Shown one piece after another: positions 1 to 10,402 of a stretch of 35,636 bases of DNA. Below the pieces are notes generated by a model, which was not told the DNA's origin, did not search any database, and worked only from the letters and a program-made list of their open reading frames with translations. Source of the stretch: DASYSA01 sp036003885 (lineage in GTDB: Bacteria; Acidobacteriota; Blastocatellia; UBA7656). A program made the position numbers and the translations under genes. The stretch lies in assembly GCA_036003885.1 (NCBI GenBank), contig DASYSA010000716.1, positions 1 to 35,636 of the forward strand. The letters run 5' to 3'. Numbering within the stretch: position 1 is the first letter of the stretch; each line of letters begins with the position of its first letter.

Positions 1-132
1 TGACGATGGACGCTGACCATCGTGTTAGGTTGAAAGCAAGCTACCCCGGGCTGACGCCCGTGGCTTTGACGATGGACGCTGACCATCGTGTTAGGTTGAA
101 AGCAAGCTACCCCGGGCTGACGCCCGTGGCTT
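1..132. repeat. Two tandem copies of a 66-bp hairpin-rich repeat
   Basis: Bases 1-66 and 67-132 are identical and tandem; the next three bases continue the phase. Each unit holds two potential hairpins. The first has the arms ACGATGG and CCATCGT with a 7-base loop. The second is GC-rich, with the near-complementary arms CCCCGGGC and GCCCGTGG around TGAC. The repeat lies 31 bases past the stop codon of the minus-strand aminotransferase, so it would sit in its 3' region. It may extend further left outside the window. It resembles REP-type extragenic palindromes; no protein is encoded. Confidence 0.9.
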
Positions 133-163
133 TGATTTGCCGCTCCGTTCTCTAACGAATCAT

Positions 164-1132
164 TCAGGCCAGTTGTGGCTCGATTTGAGCTGCGGCCTTT
201 GGCTCTTCGATCGGAGTCAGCCAGCCAAACTCGTCTTCCGATTCACCGGTGATGATGTCGAAGAACTGCTTTTGAATCTCGGTCGTGATGGGGCCGCGCC
301 GTCCCGCTCCGACGATCACCTTATCGACTGAACGAATTGGCGTGATCTCGGCGGCCGTCCCAGTGAAGAAGACCTCGTCGGCGATGTAGAGCATTTCGCG
401 CGGAATCGCCCGCTCGAGAACTGGGATTCGGAGTCGCTCGCAGATCTTGATGATCGAGTCCCGAGTGATGCCCGGCAGAATCGTAGAATAGAGCGGAGGA
501 GTCATCACGGTACCGTCCTTGATCGTGAAGATGTTCTCGCCCGAGCCCTCGCTTATGTAGCCCTGCGGGTCGAGGGCGATGCCTTCGACGTAGCCGTTGA
601 TTTTGGCTTCCATCTTGATCAACTGCGAGTTCATGTAGTTTGCTCCGGCCTTGGCCATCGATGGCAGAGTGTTGGGTGCGATGCGAGTCCAACTCGAGAC
701 GCAGACGTCAACACCTTGTTCGAGGGCTTCAGCGCCGAGGTACTTGCCCCACTGCCAGGCACAAATGTAGGTTTCGATCGGGCAAGGGAAAGGGTCGACG
801 CCAAAGCTGCCGTAGCCTCGCATAACGAGCGGCCTGAGGTAGCACTCTTTATAGCTGTTGGCTGTTACGATCTGCCTGCACGCCTCACTGATCTCTCCCT
901 CACTGTGGCCGATTTGCATGCGGTAGATGTGAGCCGAGTTGAAGAGCCGTTCGATATGGGCATCCAGACGAAAGATCGCCGAGCCTCGTTTGGTATCGTA
1001 ACAACGTATGCCTTCAAAGACGGACGAGCCGTAATTGATGACATGTGACATCACGTGTATCGTGGCGTCTTCCCAGGGGACCACCTCACCGTTTCGCCAC
1101 ACGAACGCGCCATGTTCCTGCTCAGTTGCCAT
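164..1132 (-). CDS. ilvE: Branched-chain amino acid aminotransferase
   Basis: PLP-dependent fold-type IV transaminase that interconverts leucine, isoleucine and valine with their 2-oxo acids, using 2-oxoglutarate/glutamate, in the cytoplasm. The 322 residues match the usual IlvE length (about 310). The PLP lysine is K161 in MAKAGANYMNS. The cofactor loop ISEGSGEN is at 193-200, followed by PGITRDSIIK and FFTGTAAEITPIRSVD, and all of these align with E. coli IlvE. The start is the ATG at 1130-1132, which has GAGGAG seven bases upstream. The gene is downstream of kdsC on the same strand, separated by a heptad repeat array. D-amino-acid transaminase is the main alternative in this fold, but the motif set favours IlvE. 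Confidence 0.95.
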   Translation of the reverse strand: MATEQEHGAFVWRNGEVVPWEDATIHVMSHVINYGSSVFEGIRCYDTKRGSAIFRLDAHIERLFNSAHIYRMQIGHSEGEISEACRQIVTANSYKECYLRPLVMRGYGSFGVDPFPCPIETYICAWQWGKYLGAEALEQGVDVCVSSWTRIAPNTLPSMAKAGANYMNSQLIKMEAKINGYVEGIALDPQGYISEGSGENIFTIKDGTVMTPPLYSTILPGITRDSIIKICERLRIPVLERAIPREMLYIADEVFFTGTAAEITPIRSVDKVIVGAGRRGPITTEIQKQFFDIITGESEDEFGWLTPIEEPKAAAQIEPQLA

Positions 1133-1165
1133 TCATTCGCTCCTCTTGAGTCTAAGATTCAAAGC

Positions 1166-1255
1166 AGGTGTCAGCTGCGAGGTGTCAGGTGCGAGGTGTC
1201 ACCTCTTAGATCTGACACCCGACACCCGACACCTGACACCTGACACCTCACACCT
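1166..1255. repeat. Heptad repeat array 1 (AGGTGTC / GACACCT), inverted
   Basis: Seven-base units run AGGTGTC, AGCTGCG, AGGTGTC, AGGTGCG, AGGTGTC (1166-1200), a short turn follows, and then the inverse orientation GACACCC x2, GACACCT x3, CACACCT (1214-1255). The two halves are complementary and could form a long hairpin in RNA. The array fills the gap between kdsC and ilvE, and its last bases overlap the kdsC stop codon at 1254-1256. Confidence 0.9.
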
Positions 1256-1823
1256 ATCCCTGCGTGTATCGTGACATTGCCTCGTCCCACTTGTCCTGCG
1301 CTTTGAGCACGAGCTCGATCACTTCCCGAACTGCGCCACGGCCGCCTTCGTGCCGGGTCACAAGGTGTGAAAACTGTTTGACCTCTTCCACCGCGTCGTT
1401 CACCGCGACAGCCAGGCCTGACCGCCGGAGGAGCGGAATATCGACCACATCGTCGCCGACATAACAGACATCTTCATCGCCAATCCCTTCATCGGCGAGG
1501 ATTTTCTCGTAAGATTCCATCTTGACCCACGCGCGCTCGTACAGATAGGCGACGCCGAGCTCTTTAGCCCGCATTCGAACGGCTACCGACGAACGGCCCG
1601 ATATGATCGCCGTGCGCAGCCCCGCCCTCCCGGCCATCACAATCGCGTGGCCGTCCTTAACATCAAAGACCTTGGTTTCGTCGCCGCCCGGCAGGAGCAG
1701 TATTCGCCCGTCGGTCAGTACGCCGTCACAGTCCAGTATCAGCATTTTGACTTTACGCGATCGTTCGAGCAGGTCCTGTGAAGGTTCAGACACTCTTGCC
1801 TCGTCAACGGAAGTATTCTTCAA
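1254..1823 (-). CDS. kdsC: 3-deoxy-D-manno-octulosonate 8-phosphate phosphatase (KdsC-type HAD)
   Basis: Probable cytoplasmic phosphatase releasing KDO from KDO-8-phosphate for lipopolysaccharide inner-core synthesis. The 189 residues suit the short, cap-less KdsC/YrbI class. Motif I is LDCDGVLTDG at 30-39, with nucleophile D31 and acid D33. IISGRSS is motif II and CYVGDDVVDIPLLRRSG is motif IV with metal-binding aspartates. The listed start is TTG at 1821-1823, overlapping the upstream HAD gene by 20 bases, which suggests translational coupling. A later ATG at 1743-1745 would leave only a minimal N-terminus. Other KDO genes are not in the window, so the exact substrate is inferred from family resemblance. 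Confidence 0.85.
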   Translation of the reverse strand: MKNTSVDEARVSEPSQDLLERSRKVKMLILDCDGVLTDGRILLLPGGDETKVFDVKDGHAIVMAGRAGLRTAIISGRSSVAVRMRAKELGVAYLYERAWVKMESYEKILADEGIGDEDVCYVGDDVVDIPLLRRSGLAVAVNDAVEEVKQFSHLVTRHEGGRGAVREVIELVLKAQDKWDEAMSRYTQG

Positions 1824-2469
1824 GCTGCTCGAAGCGCTCGATCAGCACTTCGGGTGAGGCTTTGCGGAGTTGGTCGGCGGTGCGAAAGCCATAACCCACC
1901 GCGCAGGTGTGCGCTCCCGCGCGGCGTCCGGCATTAACATCATTCTCGCTGTCCCCGATCATCACCGCCTGCTCGGGGGCGCCGCCGAGTTGCCGGATCG
2001 CTTCGAGGACGGGCGTCGGGTCCGGCTTGCGCTCCGCCACGGTGTCTCCTCCGACTATGATGCTGAAATACCGGGCTATCGAGAATCGCTCGAGGATCAT
2101 CTCGGTAAAGCGCACCTCTTTGCTCGTTACAACCGCCTTCGGCTTGGAACTGAAGTGCTCGAGTGTCTTCCCGATGTCGGGGTAGAGTCGAGTCGACACG
2201 AACATTTGCTGGGAGTAGTGCTTGTGCATCAGCGCCATTCCATCGGCGTGGAGGAACTCATCCGGCGGGCGCAGGTCGGGATCAGTGGCAGTGAGCGAGC
2301 GATAGGTGAGAACGCGGACACCGTCGCCGACGAAGCCGGCGATCGTGTCTTCAGCTAGAGACCCCCTGTCGAGTTCGGCCAGCATAAGATTTATCGATCT
2401 CGCCAGGTCGGCCCGCGAATCTATGAGCGTCCCGTCCAGATCGAAGAGCATTAAGTCGACGTCAATCAT
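1804..2469 (-). CDS. gph: HAD hydrolase, phosphoglycolate phosphatase-like
   Basis: HAD-superfamily phosphatase with a helical cap (221 residues). It probably dephosphorylates 2-phosphoglycolate or a similar small phosphate ester in the cytoplasm. Motif I is LFDLDGTLIDS near the N-terminus (D10 and D12). The VVTSKE stretch carries motif II, and GDSENDVNAGRRAG near the C-terminus is the metal-binding motif III/IV. The start is the ATG at 2467-2469. No Shine-Dalgarno sequence is visible upstream, because a heptad repeat array begins only three bases before the start codon. Its 3' end overlaps kdsC by 20 bases. Substrate specificity cannot be fixed from sequence, since related enzymes include pyrophosphatases and nucleotidases. 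Confidence 0.8.
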   Translation of the reverse strand: MIDVDLMLFDLDGTLIDSRADLARSINLMLAELDRGSLAEDTIAGFVGDGVRVLTYRSLTATDPDLRPPDEFLHADGMALMHKHYSQQMFVSTRLYPDIGKTLEHFSSKPKAVVTSKEVRFTEMILERFSIARYFSIIVGGDTVAERKPDPTPVLEAIRQLGGAPEQAVMIGDSENDVNAGRRAGAHTCAVGYGFRTADQLRKASPEVLIERFEQLEEYFR

Positions 2470-2472
2470 TTT

Positions 2473-2554
2473 GTCCGTGGTCCGTGGTCCGTGGTCCGTG
2501 GTGGGTTGTTAATTGTCATTCACAACCGACAACTGACAACGGACAACGGACAAG
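2473..2554. repeat. Heptad repeat array 2 (GTCCGTG / ACAACGG), inverted
   Basis: Four perfect GTCCGTG heptads occupy 2473-2500. After a degenerate centre, ACAACCG, ACAACTG, ACAACGG, ACAACGG and a partial unit run to 2554 in roughly the inverse sense, so the outer ends are complementary. The array fills nearly the whole 87-base gap between the acs stop codon (2557-2559) and the gph start codon. Confidence 0.88.
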
Positions 2555-2556
2555 TC

Positions 2557-4506
<1,950 letters not shown>

Positions 4507-4707
4507 CCGAGCTTCCTCCGGGTTGGGAATCTGGTAAGGCGAAGGTTGAAATGTATCACGCGAGCCTACAGCGGCTCAACGCTCTGTGGTTCGGGCGAGG
4601 TGTGACGACAGCTGGATCGTCGCTGAACGTCTTATGGACCGTTTCGAGTTATGAGCTTTCGAGTCTGGTTCACCGGAGAGGCAGAAGAGAGATGTTTGAT
4701 ACGTGAT

Positions 4708-4742
4708 AGATCCTAAATCCTGGATGCCAGATCCTACTCTAA
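4708..4742. repeat. Degenerate heptad array at the TPR-gene stop
   Basis: AGATCCT, AAATCCT, GGATGCC, AGATCCT and ACTCTAA follow one another in a seven-base phase from 4708. They abut and include the stop codon of the minus-strand TPR gene (4739-4741). It is weaker and shorter than the other arrays and has no clear inverted half, so it could be chance. Its position relative to a stop codon is the same as in the strong arrays. Confidence 0.45.
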
Positions 4743-6403
4743 GTCGTGGTCTTGCACTTCTCTTCGATCAGCCGCTTCAAGGCCTGCGCATCCTGATCGT
4801 TGGGATCAACCTGGAGAGAGCGAGCCAACGAAGCCTGGGCGCCCGCACAGTCGTTCTTCAAGACCGCAATCCTCCCCAGAAGGACGTGCGCAGCGACAAG
4901 CTTCGGATTCCAGAATACAGCCGCCTTTAGCGCGTTCAACGCACGATCGAAGTCCCCTCGGCGTTCGTAGACTCGTCCCATCAGCAGGTGGGCCTCGTGG
5001 TTCTGCGGCGCCGACTGCAATAGCTTGCCGAGTTGCGCCAGCGCCTCTTCATCGCGGCCGTCGTAGAAGGCTTTGCGAGCGGATTCCATCAGCGACTCCG
5101 GCTGCGGCGCCTGAGTGGTTATTCGGGTCGCGGCATTCAGCCTCTCGTCGATCTCGCGCTTGTAGCGATAGTAGTTCGCTTTGCTGAAGGAGGTTTTCAT
5201 GCGAGCGAGCGGTGGAATGCCCCTGGTCTCCCACTGCGCGAATGTCGTGAGCAGCTTCTTCGCTTGATCGCCAGCTTCGGTCGCGCCGGCCTGATCGTTC
5301 AAAGCCAACAGCGCCTTGCTCAGAATGTAGAAGGCCTCGGCGTCCGAAGACCTGCGATCAATCTCCTTCTTCAACTCCGCGGCGGCGTTCGCGTAGTCCT
5401 TCGCCAGGAAATAGGCGTAACCGAGATTAAAGAGGGTGTCGGTATCCCGGGGCGCAGCCTCGACGGCCGGCTTAAAGTGGTTGATCGCGTCTGCAAACTG
5501 CCTTCTCTTGATCAGAAAGACCCCAATGTTGTTGTAGACCTCGTAGAGCGGCAGACGTGCTGCCAGCGTTTGCTGCGAAACGAGCGCTTTGTCGGTCTGT
5601 CCAACGGCATCCGCGGCAACGCCGATGTAGAACTGCGCCTCATCGTAGCGCGGGTCCTTGTCGTCGACCAGCACCAGTTGGTCAAGAGCTTCCTTGTAAC
5701 TCCTGGCCTCGTAGTGAACCCGTCCCAGTTCAAAGATCGCCGGTACGTATTGTCCGCTCGTCTTCTCTGAGTAGTCTTTGATCGCTCGCTCCAGAAACCC
5801 GATGCGCGCGGTGTCGTCGTGAGTCAAGGTGGCCTTGATATAGCTCTCGTATGCGCCAATCGGTGCCTGCGTCGCCTGGGTCACGATCTGATCCCGCGAA
5901 TACGGAAGAGCGGGGTTGTGCTGATAGAGTATCTCGTACGCCAGGTCTCCCTGAAGCTTCTGCAGGTCGACGAGCAGCCCTCCGCGGCTGAATTCTCGGC
6001 CAACCAGACGGCCTTCACGAATATCGACTACCCGTGCCGTGATTGTTATGGTGCTGTCGCGGCCTTCGCCTGTGATTCGATAGGTCCCCATCACAACGAG
6101 GTTTGCCCCAGCCCGTTCAGCGATCTTGATCATTGTTGCTCGAGTGAGGATCGCTGTGGGAGGCAGTCCTTCCTGTTTATACGCGACATTCCGTTCATCG
6201 GGGCGAATGGCGACCATGCCTGGTCGATCGAGCAGGTCCGAAAGAGAGGCCGAGAAGCTTTCGCCAACCCAGTTGTATTCGGCCCGTCCCGACTGGTTCT
6301 CGAAAGGCATAGTCACAACGGTATCGGTGCCCACGGCCATAACGGGAATCGAAAGCAGAAGAGTGACAAAAAATGCGATGGAGAAGGGAAGTCGTTTTGC
6401 CAT
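4739..6403 (-). CDS. Exported TPR protein with TolB/CsgG-like N-terminal domain
   Basis: Probable periplasmic or outer-membrane-associated scaffold protein of 554 residues. An N-terminal signal peptide (MAKRLPFSIAFFVTLLLSIP, then MAVG) is followed by a roughly 150-residue domain with the look of FlgO/TolB-N/CsgG-like proteins (VTMPFENQSG, GANLVVMGTYRI, ARVVDIREG). At least six TPR-type helical repeats fill the rest, including AFYILSKALLAL, EAHLLMGRVYERRGDFDRAL and AAHVLLGRIAVLK. I chose the ATG at 6401-6403, which begins the signal peptide; an in-frame TTG four codons earlier (6413-6415) is possible. No strong Shine-Dalgarno sequence supports either. The exact role is unknown. Confidence 0.8.
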   Translation of the reverse strand: MAKRLPFSIAFFVTLLLSIPVMAVGTDTVVTMPFENQSGRAEYNWVGESFSASLSDLLDRPGMVAIRPDERNVAYKQEGLPPTAILTRATMIKIAERAGANLVVMGTYRITGEGRDSTITITARVVDIREGRLVGREFSRGGLLVDLQKLQGDLAYEILYQHNPALPYSRDQIVTQATQAPIGAYESYIKATLTHDDTARIGFLERAIKDYSEKTSGQYVPAIFELGRVHYEARSYKEALDQLVLVDDKDPRYDEAQFYIGVAADAVGQTDKALVSQQTLAARLPLYEVYNNIGVFLIKRRQFADAINHFKPAVEAAPRDTDTLFNLGYAYFLAKDYANAAAELKKEIDRRSSDAEAFYILSKALLALNDQAGATEAGDQAKKLLTTFAQWETRGIPPLARMKTSFSKANYYRYKREIDERLNAATRITTQAPQPESLMESARKAFYDGRDEEALAQLGKLLQSAPQNHEAHLLMGRVYERRGDFDRALNALKAAVFWNPKLVAAHVLLGRIAVLKNDCAGAQASLARSLQVDPNDQDAQALKRLIEEKCKTTT

Positions 6404-6693
6404 ATGTAAAATCAATTGGGCCGCCAGGTCGGTGCTTCAACTCTGAACGGCCCCAAGTAAGTTACCATGGTGCGATCAGCGAGCGCCAACGACGCCAATG
6501 GAAAGCCCTGGGCGCGCACCAGCCGCTCTGAAGCCTGCGACGCCAATTCCGAGCCCGTGACGTGACGCGCTCACGACTTGTTTTGGTGCAGTGATTGGTG
6601 TGCACTGTACGGAATACCGTGAGCTCAGGGGTTCGAACAGCCAAAACTCATGGAATAGCGGTTGCCTCTTACTGAAGAGGAGGTGGAAAGGTA

Positions 6694-6912
6694 ATGTTGG
6701 AAATAGCAATAGGGGCACTGACCACTCTCTTAGGTGTTGCATTGGGCTGCATGGTGCTCGAGCTGGCGATGAAAGCTCTGAAATACAGCTTGAGGTCTCT
6801 TATCTACGACAAAACTGGGGAACACTTTCAGACTCCTGGTTCTCTAGTTGCCTGGGAAAAGGACCAGGCCCCGCCTCGGATCCGCTCATTTTTCTCCTCG
6901 CGATCAGGCTAG
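6694..6912 (+). CDS. Small hypothetical membrane protein
   Basis: Unrecognised 72-residue protein. The N-terminal half (residues 2-25, rich in Ile, Leu, Ala and Gly) is a likely membrane segment. The C-terminal half is charged and presumably cytoplasmic. The coding claim rests mainly on an excellent ribosome site, AGGAGGTGG, ending seven bases before the ATG at 6694-6696. It is on the plus strand between two minus-strand genes and probably has its own promoter. No homologous family comes to mind. Confidence 0.6.
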   Translation: MLEIAIGALTTLLGVALGCMVLELAMKALKYSLRSLIYDKTGEHFQTPGSLVAWEKDQAPPRIRSFFSSRSG

Positions 6913-7030
6913 CCAGCGCGCGCATCTTTCGGCTGCCCTTTGGAGCGCGAACCGCGGACACGTATGCAAACTATTCATGGATGACCACTCGCGAACGAAG
7001 GTAGCAAATGTCACGCCCTATCGTCCAGTG

Positions 7031-7486
7031 CTACTTGCGCTTGCTCGCAGTCGCCGTTTTGCCTTTGTTTAACTGCTCCATCTGGATCCCGAGTTCGCGA
7101 ATCCTGCTTTCGCCAAGAAGCTTTTCAGCTTCGGGAAAAAGCTCATCCTCCTCTTCACCAACATGATGCTCAATCTTTTCCTTTAACTCAGCGATCTGGT
7201 CCAGGAACTCTTCATCTCCCAGAGACAAGTTCGAGATGTCCGCGAGCAAGTCGTCCACCTCCTGGTGCTCCTTATAAGCTTCCTCCACGATCTCTTTCGT
7301 TTCTTCGAACTGAATGAGTGCGGGGTAAAAGACTTTCTCTTCCATCTGGGTGTGCAGAGTCAGCGCCTGTTTCAGTTGGCCAAAAAAATCCCAAGCCTGC
7401 GAATCATTCTCGTCAAGGCTCTCGATCTGCTCGATCAGCTCCATAGCGCGTTCGTGATCTTCCTTTAGAAGCGTTATTGCGTTCAT
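7031..7486 (-). CDS. Hemerythrin HHE-domain protein
   Basis: Predicted four-helix-bundle di-iron protein of 151 residues, able in principle to bind oxygen or sense oxygen or nitric oxide in the cytoplasm. Likely iron ligands are H11 (EDHERA), H45 and E49 (LHTQMEE), H74 (YKEHQEV), and H107/H108 with E112 (IEHHVGEEEDE), in the order expected for HHE domains. The C-terminus ends in a short Lys/Arg tail. The reading frame stays open 44 codons further upstream, but the ATG at 7484-7486 is preceded by AGGAGGAG and begins the domain exactly, so I start there. It lies in a block of stress genes (topoisomerase IB, MscS, LigD-type phosphoesterase). Confidence 0.9.
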   Translation of the reverse strand: MNAITLLKEDHERAMELIEQIESLDENDSQAWDFFGQLKQALTLHTQMEEKVFYPALIQFEETKEIVEEAYKEHQEVDDLLADISNLSLGDEEFLDQIAELKEKIEHHVGEEEDELFPEAEKLLGESRIRELGIQMEQLNKGKTATASKRK

Positions 7487-7787
7487 TCCACTCTCCTCCT
7501 GGGGTTGGCTTTCTTGAATCGATCGTCGTCGCACAAGCAAGCGTGCGCTTCTGGCGCCGCAATCTGCGTGCCCACCCGTGGCAACGATGTTCCTGTTGGT
7601 CGATGACGCAGAAAACATCTAAAGACAACCGGCTGTGTACGCTGAACTACCTGGAGATTGTCTCGATGAAGTACACGACTGCCAGGATCAAGTTTCATAT
7701 CCATCCTGTCCCGCCTCCTATGTTTTAATGTCATGCGTTGTCCCGGGTTTAGTCTGTCACGGCACCCGTGAACAACGAAGCACACTG
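7487..7787. other. Intergenic region, no gene seen
   Basis: About 300 bases between the hemerythrin start and the topoisomerase IB stop, both on the minus strand. It carries the hemerythrin ribosome site at its left edge. Open frames here on either strand lack ribosome sites and recognisable protein features. I see no clear promoter or terminator. Confidence 0.5.
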
Positions 7788-8873
7788 CTAGGCCGCCCGC
7801 TTTCTGGTGAGGTTGCCGCTGAGTCTGCGCTTCAGCAGCATGAGCACCGCGGATTCTTCGGGACTGAGCCATCCCGCCTTTCGCTGTGATCCCGCTGCAC
7901 TCCCGACATCCAGCCGTTCCAGAGTTCCATCCACGTAGGCGTCTACGATTTCGGGATGAACATAACATTTGCGGCAGACCGCCGGCGTGTTACCCAGCGA
8001 CTCGGCCACGGCTTTGATAGCTTCGACGATGTTCTTCTTGACGTCACGTTCGCTCGCGGCGCGACCAAGTTGCTGGAGGGCGATCGCGGCGAATATCGTG
8101 CCCGCCCATGTTCGAAAGTCTTTTGCGGTGAACTCCATCCCGGAGATCTCTCGAAGATAAGTGTTCACGTCGGCAGAATCGACGGCCTGGTAGTCGCCGT
8201 TCTCGTCTTCATACTGAAACAGTTCGTAACCAGGAATATCCTGGCAGCGCTTCACGATCTTTGCGAGCCGCTTGTCATTAACATCGACGCGATGGTTCTT
8301 TCCGGCTTTCCCTCTGAACTGAAATCGAAGCCTGGAACCCTCGACTTTCACATGCCGATCGCGAAGCGTCGTCAGCCCGAATGAGCCATTGGCACGCGCA
8401 TACTCCTCATTGCCGACTCGAATCAGTGCCTTCTCCAGCAACTGAACGACGGTGCCCAAAACTTTCTCTCGCGGAAGGCCCGGCAAAGTCAGGTCCCGCT
8501 GCACTCTCTTGCGAATATCCGGCAGCGAATCTCCGAACGAGACTAGCCGGCTGTATTTCGTCTCGTCCCGAACCTGACGCCAACGAGAATGGTACCGGTA
8601 TTGTTTGCGCCCCTTTGAATCTCGTCCGGTCGCTTGCAGATGGCCGTTGGATCGAGGGCAGATCCATACTTCAGTCCAGGCAGGCGGAATCGCCAACGCT
8701 CTGATCCGTCGGATATCCTCGGGATCCCGAATCGGCTTTCCGTCCAAACCGAGAAAGACCAACCCGCGACCTCTACGTTGCCGGGATAGACCAGGCCGCG
8801 CATCGGTGACATAGGTGAGCCCGGCCGCGGCTGCCGAATCACGCGGGAGTTCATTGAGCTGCCCTCTCGTCAT
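7788..8873 (-). CDS. DNA topoisomerase IB
   Basis: Poxvirus-type topoisomerase I (361 residues). It nicks one DNA strand through a 3'-phosphotyrosine and relaxes supercoils without ATP. The N-terminal domain (about 20-110) includes DIRRIRALAIPPAWTEVWIC and YRYHSRWRQVRDETKYSRL. The catalytic domain holds R152 (RVGNEEYARAN), FGLTTLRDRHV, R254 (KDFRTWAGT) and the nucleophile Y304 in CRKCYVHPEIVDAY. The ATG at 8871-8873 has AAGGAG eight bases upstream. The C-terminal extension after residue 320 is basic and variable. Bacterial copies are often accessory genes in soil bacteria, found beside LigD/Ku-type repair genes, as here. Confidence 0.95.
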   Translation of the reverse strand: MTRGQLNELPRDSAAAAGLTYVTDARPGLSRQRRGRGLVFLGLDGKPIRDPEDIRRIRALAIPPAWTEVWICPRSNGHLQATGRDSKGRKQYRYHSRWRQVRDETKYSRLVSFGDSLPDIRKRVQRDLTLPGLPREKVLGTVVQLLEKALIRVGNEEYARANGSFGLTTLRDRHVKVEGSRLRFQFRGKAGKNHRVDVNDKRLAKIVKRCQDIPGYELFQYEDENGDYQAVDSADVNTYLREISGMEFTAKDFRTWAGTIFAAIALQQLGRAASERDVKKNIVEAIKAVAESLGNTPAVCRKCYVHPEIVDAYVDGTLERLDVGSAAGSQRKAGWLSPEESAVLMLLKRRLSGNLTRKRAA

Positions 8874-9267
8874 TCCAAGGTTCTCCTTGCTCGAAGCCGT
8901 AGCAAGAAGAATGCCGTGACTGCACTAAGCGTCTGGAGCCGCACAACGACGACAATCGTTCGACGTGATGGCACCCTTCTTGCCTTCTTAGTCGAACGCG
9001 ATACAAATACATTTGGAGGCGGCGTGGCCGACAACCAGAAAGGCAGAGTATGAAGTTGCCTGCGAGAATCGGAAAGCAGGCAACAGTCGAGGGAGCTTCT
9101 ATTGTATTGATAGCAGACACACGTATCGGACGCCTTCACGCTGGTCCGTATACCTGGGAACAGGGGACGTGCTGAAGGCCAACCGATACTCACGAATGTC
9201 GTTCTGTGTGAGCCTGGCGAGATGTCATAGCAGGGCCCTCGAGCGGGCGACTACCTATGGATTTACC
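8874..9267. other. Divergent intergenic region
   Basis: Nearly 400 bases between the divergent topoisomerase IB and MscS genes, so promoters for both should lie here. I cannot place them with confidence. The MscS frame remains open back to 9013, but that extension has no recognisable protein features. No tandem repeats are visible. Confidence 0.45.
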
Positions 9268-10329
9268 ATGTCAACTACCGTGAAAGCTGAGGCCGAACGA
9301 CTCAAACAGGATGATGACGTCGCCAGCGCACTCGAACAGACCTCAACGCGGAAAGAGGGCGTTCGGCCTGTTGTTGAAGCCAGGGACAAATTGTGGTTCA
9401 GCGGTTACCTCCTGCTTCTGATCGGCCTGATGGCCCTGCACTACCTGGTGGCAATCAGGGTCTTCGGCATCGCTGATGCGACCGTCGAATTGCTTCAGAG
9501 GTTTACGAAAGGGGGAATCTTACTGATTCTCTTGCTTGGCCTGGCAAAGGCTTCTGAGGTCTACCTGCTCGGCCGCATCACTGATTCAGCCTCACGATTC
9601 AACCTCCGACGGATCCAAAAACTGGTTGTAACTCTGGCAATTGTGCTCATCGCAGTTTCGCTGTTCTTCGTAAACTGGTACGCCACAATTGTGTCCGTTG
9701 GAATAATTTCGCTGATCCTGGGCTTCGCTCTCCAGACTCCAATCACAAGCTTCATCGGTTGGATCTACATTCTGGCGAGGGCACCCTACCGAGTCGGCGA
9801 CAGGATCCAGATTGGTGATGCGACCGGCGACGTAATCGATGTGAGCTACCTCGATACGACCCTGTGGGAATTTGGCGGCCCTTATCTCTCGACTGACCAT
9901 CCAAGTGGACGGATTATCAAGTTCCCTAACTCAAAGATTCTCAGTTCAGCGGTCTTCAACTATAGCTGGGCGCTGTTCCCATATGTATGGAACGAGATCA
10001 AATTCAACATAGCTTACGAAAGCGATCTGGAGTTTGTGGCTAAGATTATGCGGGAGGTCGCGGAAGAAGAAGTTGGCGAAACCATGATAGAGCGAGTAAG
10101 AGTCTATAGGGAGCTTCTGGCGCAAACCCCCGTCGATGAACTGGAAGTAAGAGAACATCCCGCGGTCCTGTTCCGTGTCAGCAGCAACACGTGGCTGGAA
10201 GCCATTGTTCGCTACGTGGTGCCGCCAAGAGAAGCCGGGCGAGTCAAGAACAGGTTGATCATAAAGCTACTGAGGAAACTAAAGGCGGAGCCGGACCGAG
10301 TGCTCTTTCCCAAGAGCAACGCCAGATGA
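9268..10329 (+). CDS. Small-conductance mechanosensitive channel (MscS family)
   Basis: Inner-membrane tension-gated channel that releases solutes on osmotic downshock. With the ATG at 9268 it has 353 residues: a charged cytoplasmic N-terminus (1-40), membrane segments near 43-65, 82-101 and 117-137, the pore-lining helix region 139-170 (SVGIISLILGFALQTPITSF), then the beta domain beginning APYRVGDRIQIGDATGDV and a C-terminal alpha/beta domain. The frame stays open to 9013, but the upstream 85 residues look non-coding. The ribosome site at 9268 is weak, so the start is moderately certain. A strong hairpin follows the stop codon. Confidence 0.88.
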   Translation: MSTTVKAEAERLKQDDDVASALEQTSTRKEGVRPVVEARDKLWFSGYLLLLIGLMALHYLVAIRVFGIADATVELLQRFTKGGILLILLLGLAKASEVYLLGRITDSASRFNLRRIQKLVVTLAIVLIAVSLFFVNWYATIVSVGIISLILGFALQTPITSFIGWIYILARAPYRVGDRIQIGDATGDVIDVSYLDTTLWEFGGPYLSTDHPSGRIIKFPNSKILSSAVFNYSWALFPYVWNEIKFNIAYESDLEFVAKIMREVAEEEVGETMIERVRVYRELLAQTPVDELEVREHPAVLFRVSSNTWLEAIVRYVVPPREAGRVKNRLIIKLLRKLKAEPDRVLFPKSNAR

Positions 10330-10334
10330 GCAAG

Positions 10335-10360
10335 GGGTGCGGCAACCGCGTGCCGCACCC
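10335..10360. terminator. Hairpin between convergent genes
   Basis: A perfect 10-bp stem (GGGTGCGGCA at 10335-10344, TGCCGCACCC at 10351-10360) with a 6-base loop lies 5 bases after the MscS stop codon and downstream of the convergent KGK gene. There is no clear T-run, so intrinsic termination is likely rather than certain. Confidence 0.65.
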
Positions 10361-10402
10361 GGTTTGAGCATTCTTACGAACCTCGGCACGAGCCCACTCA
10401 AC

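Noticed and set aside
1..132. Tandem 66-bp repeats at the window start as a CRISPR array
   Set aside because: Units abut directly with no spacers, and no cas genes are near.
5033..5770. 245-codon plus frame opposite the TPR gene
   Set aside because: Antisense shadow of a clear protein; no start signal or domain.
9013..9267. N-terminal extension of the MscS gene
   Set aside because: Open but not protein-like; the MscS helices begin after the ATG at 9268.
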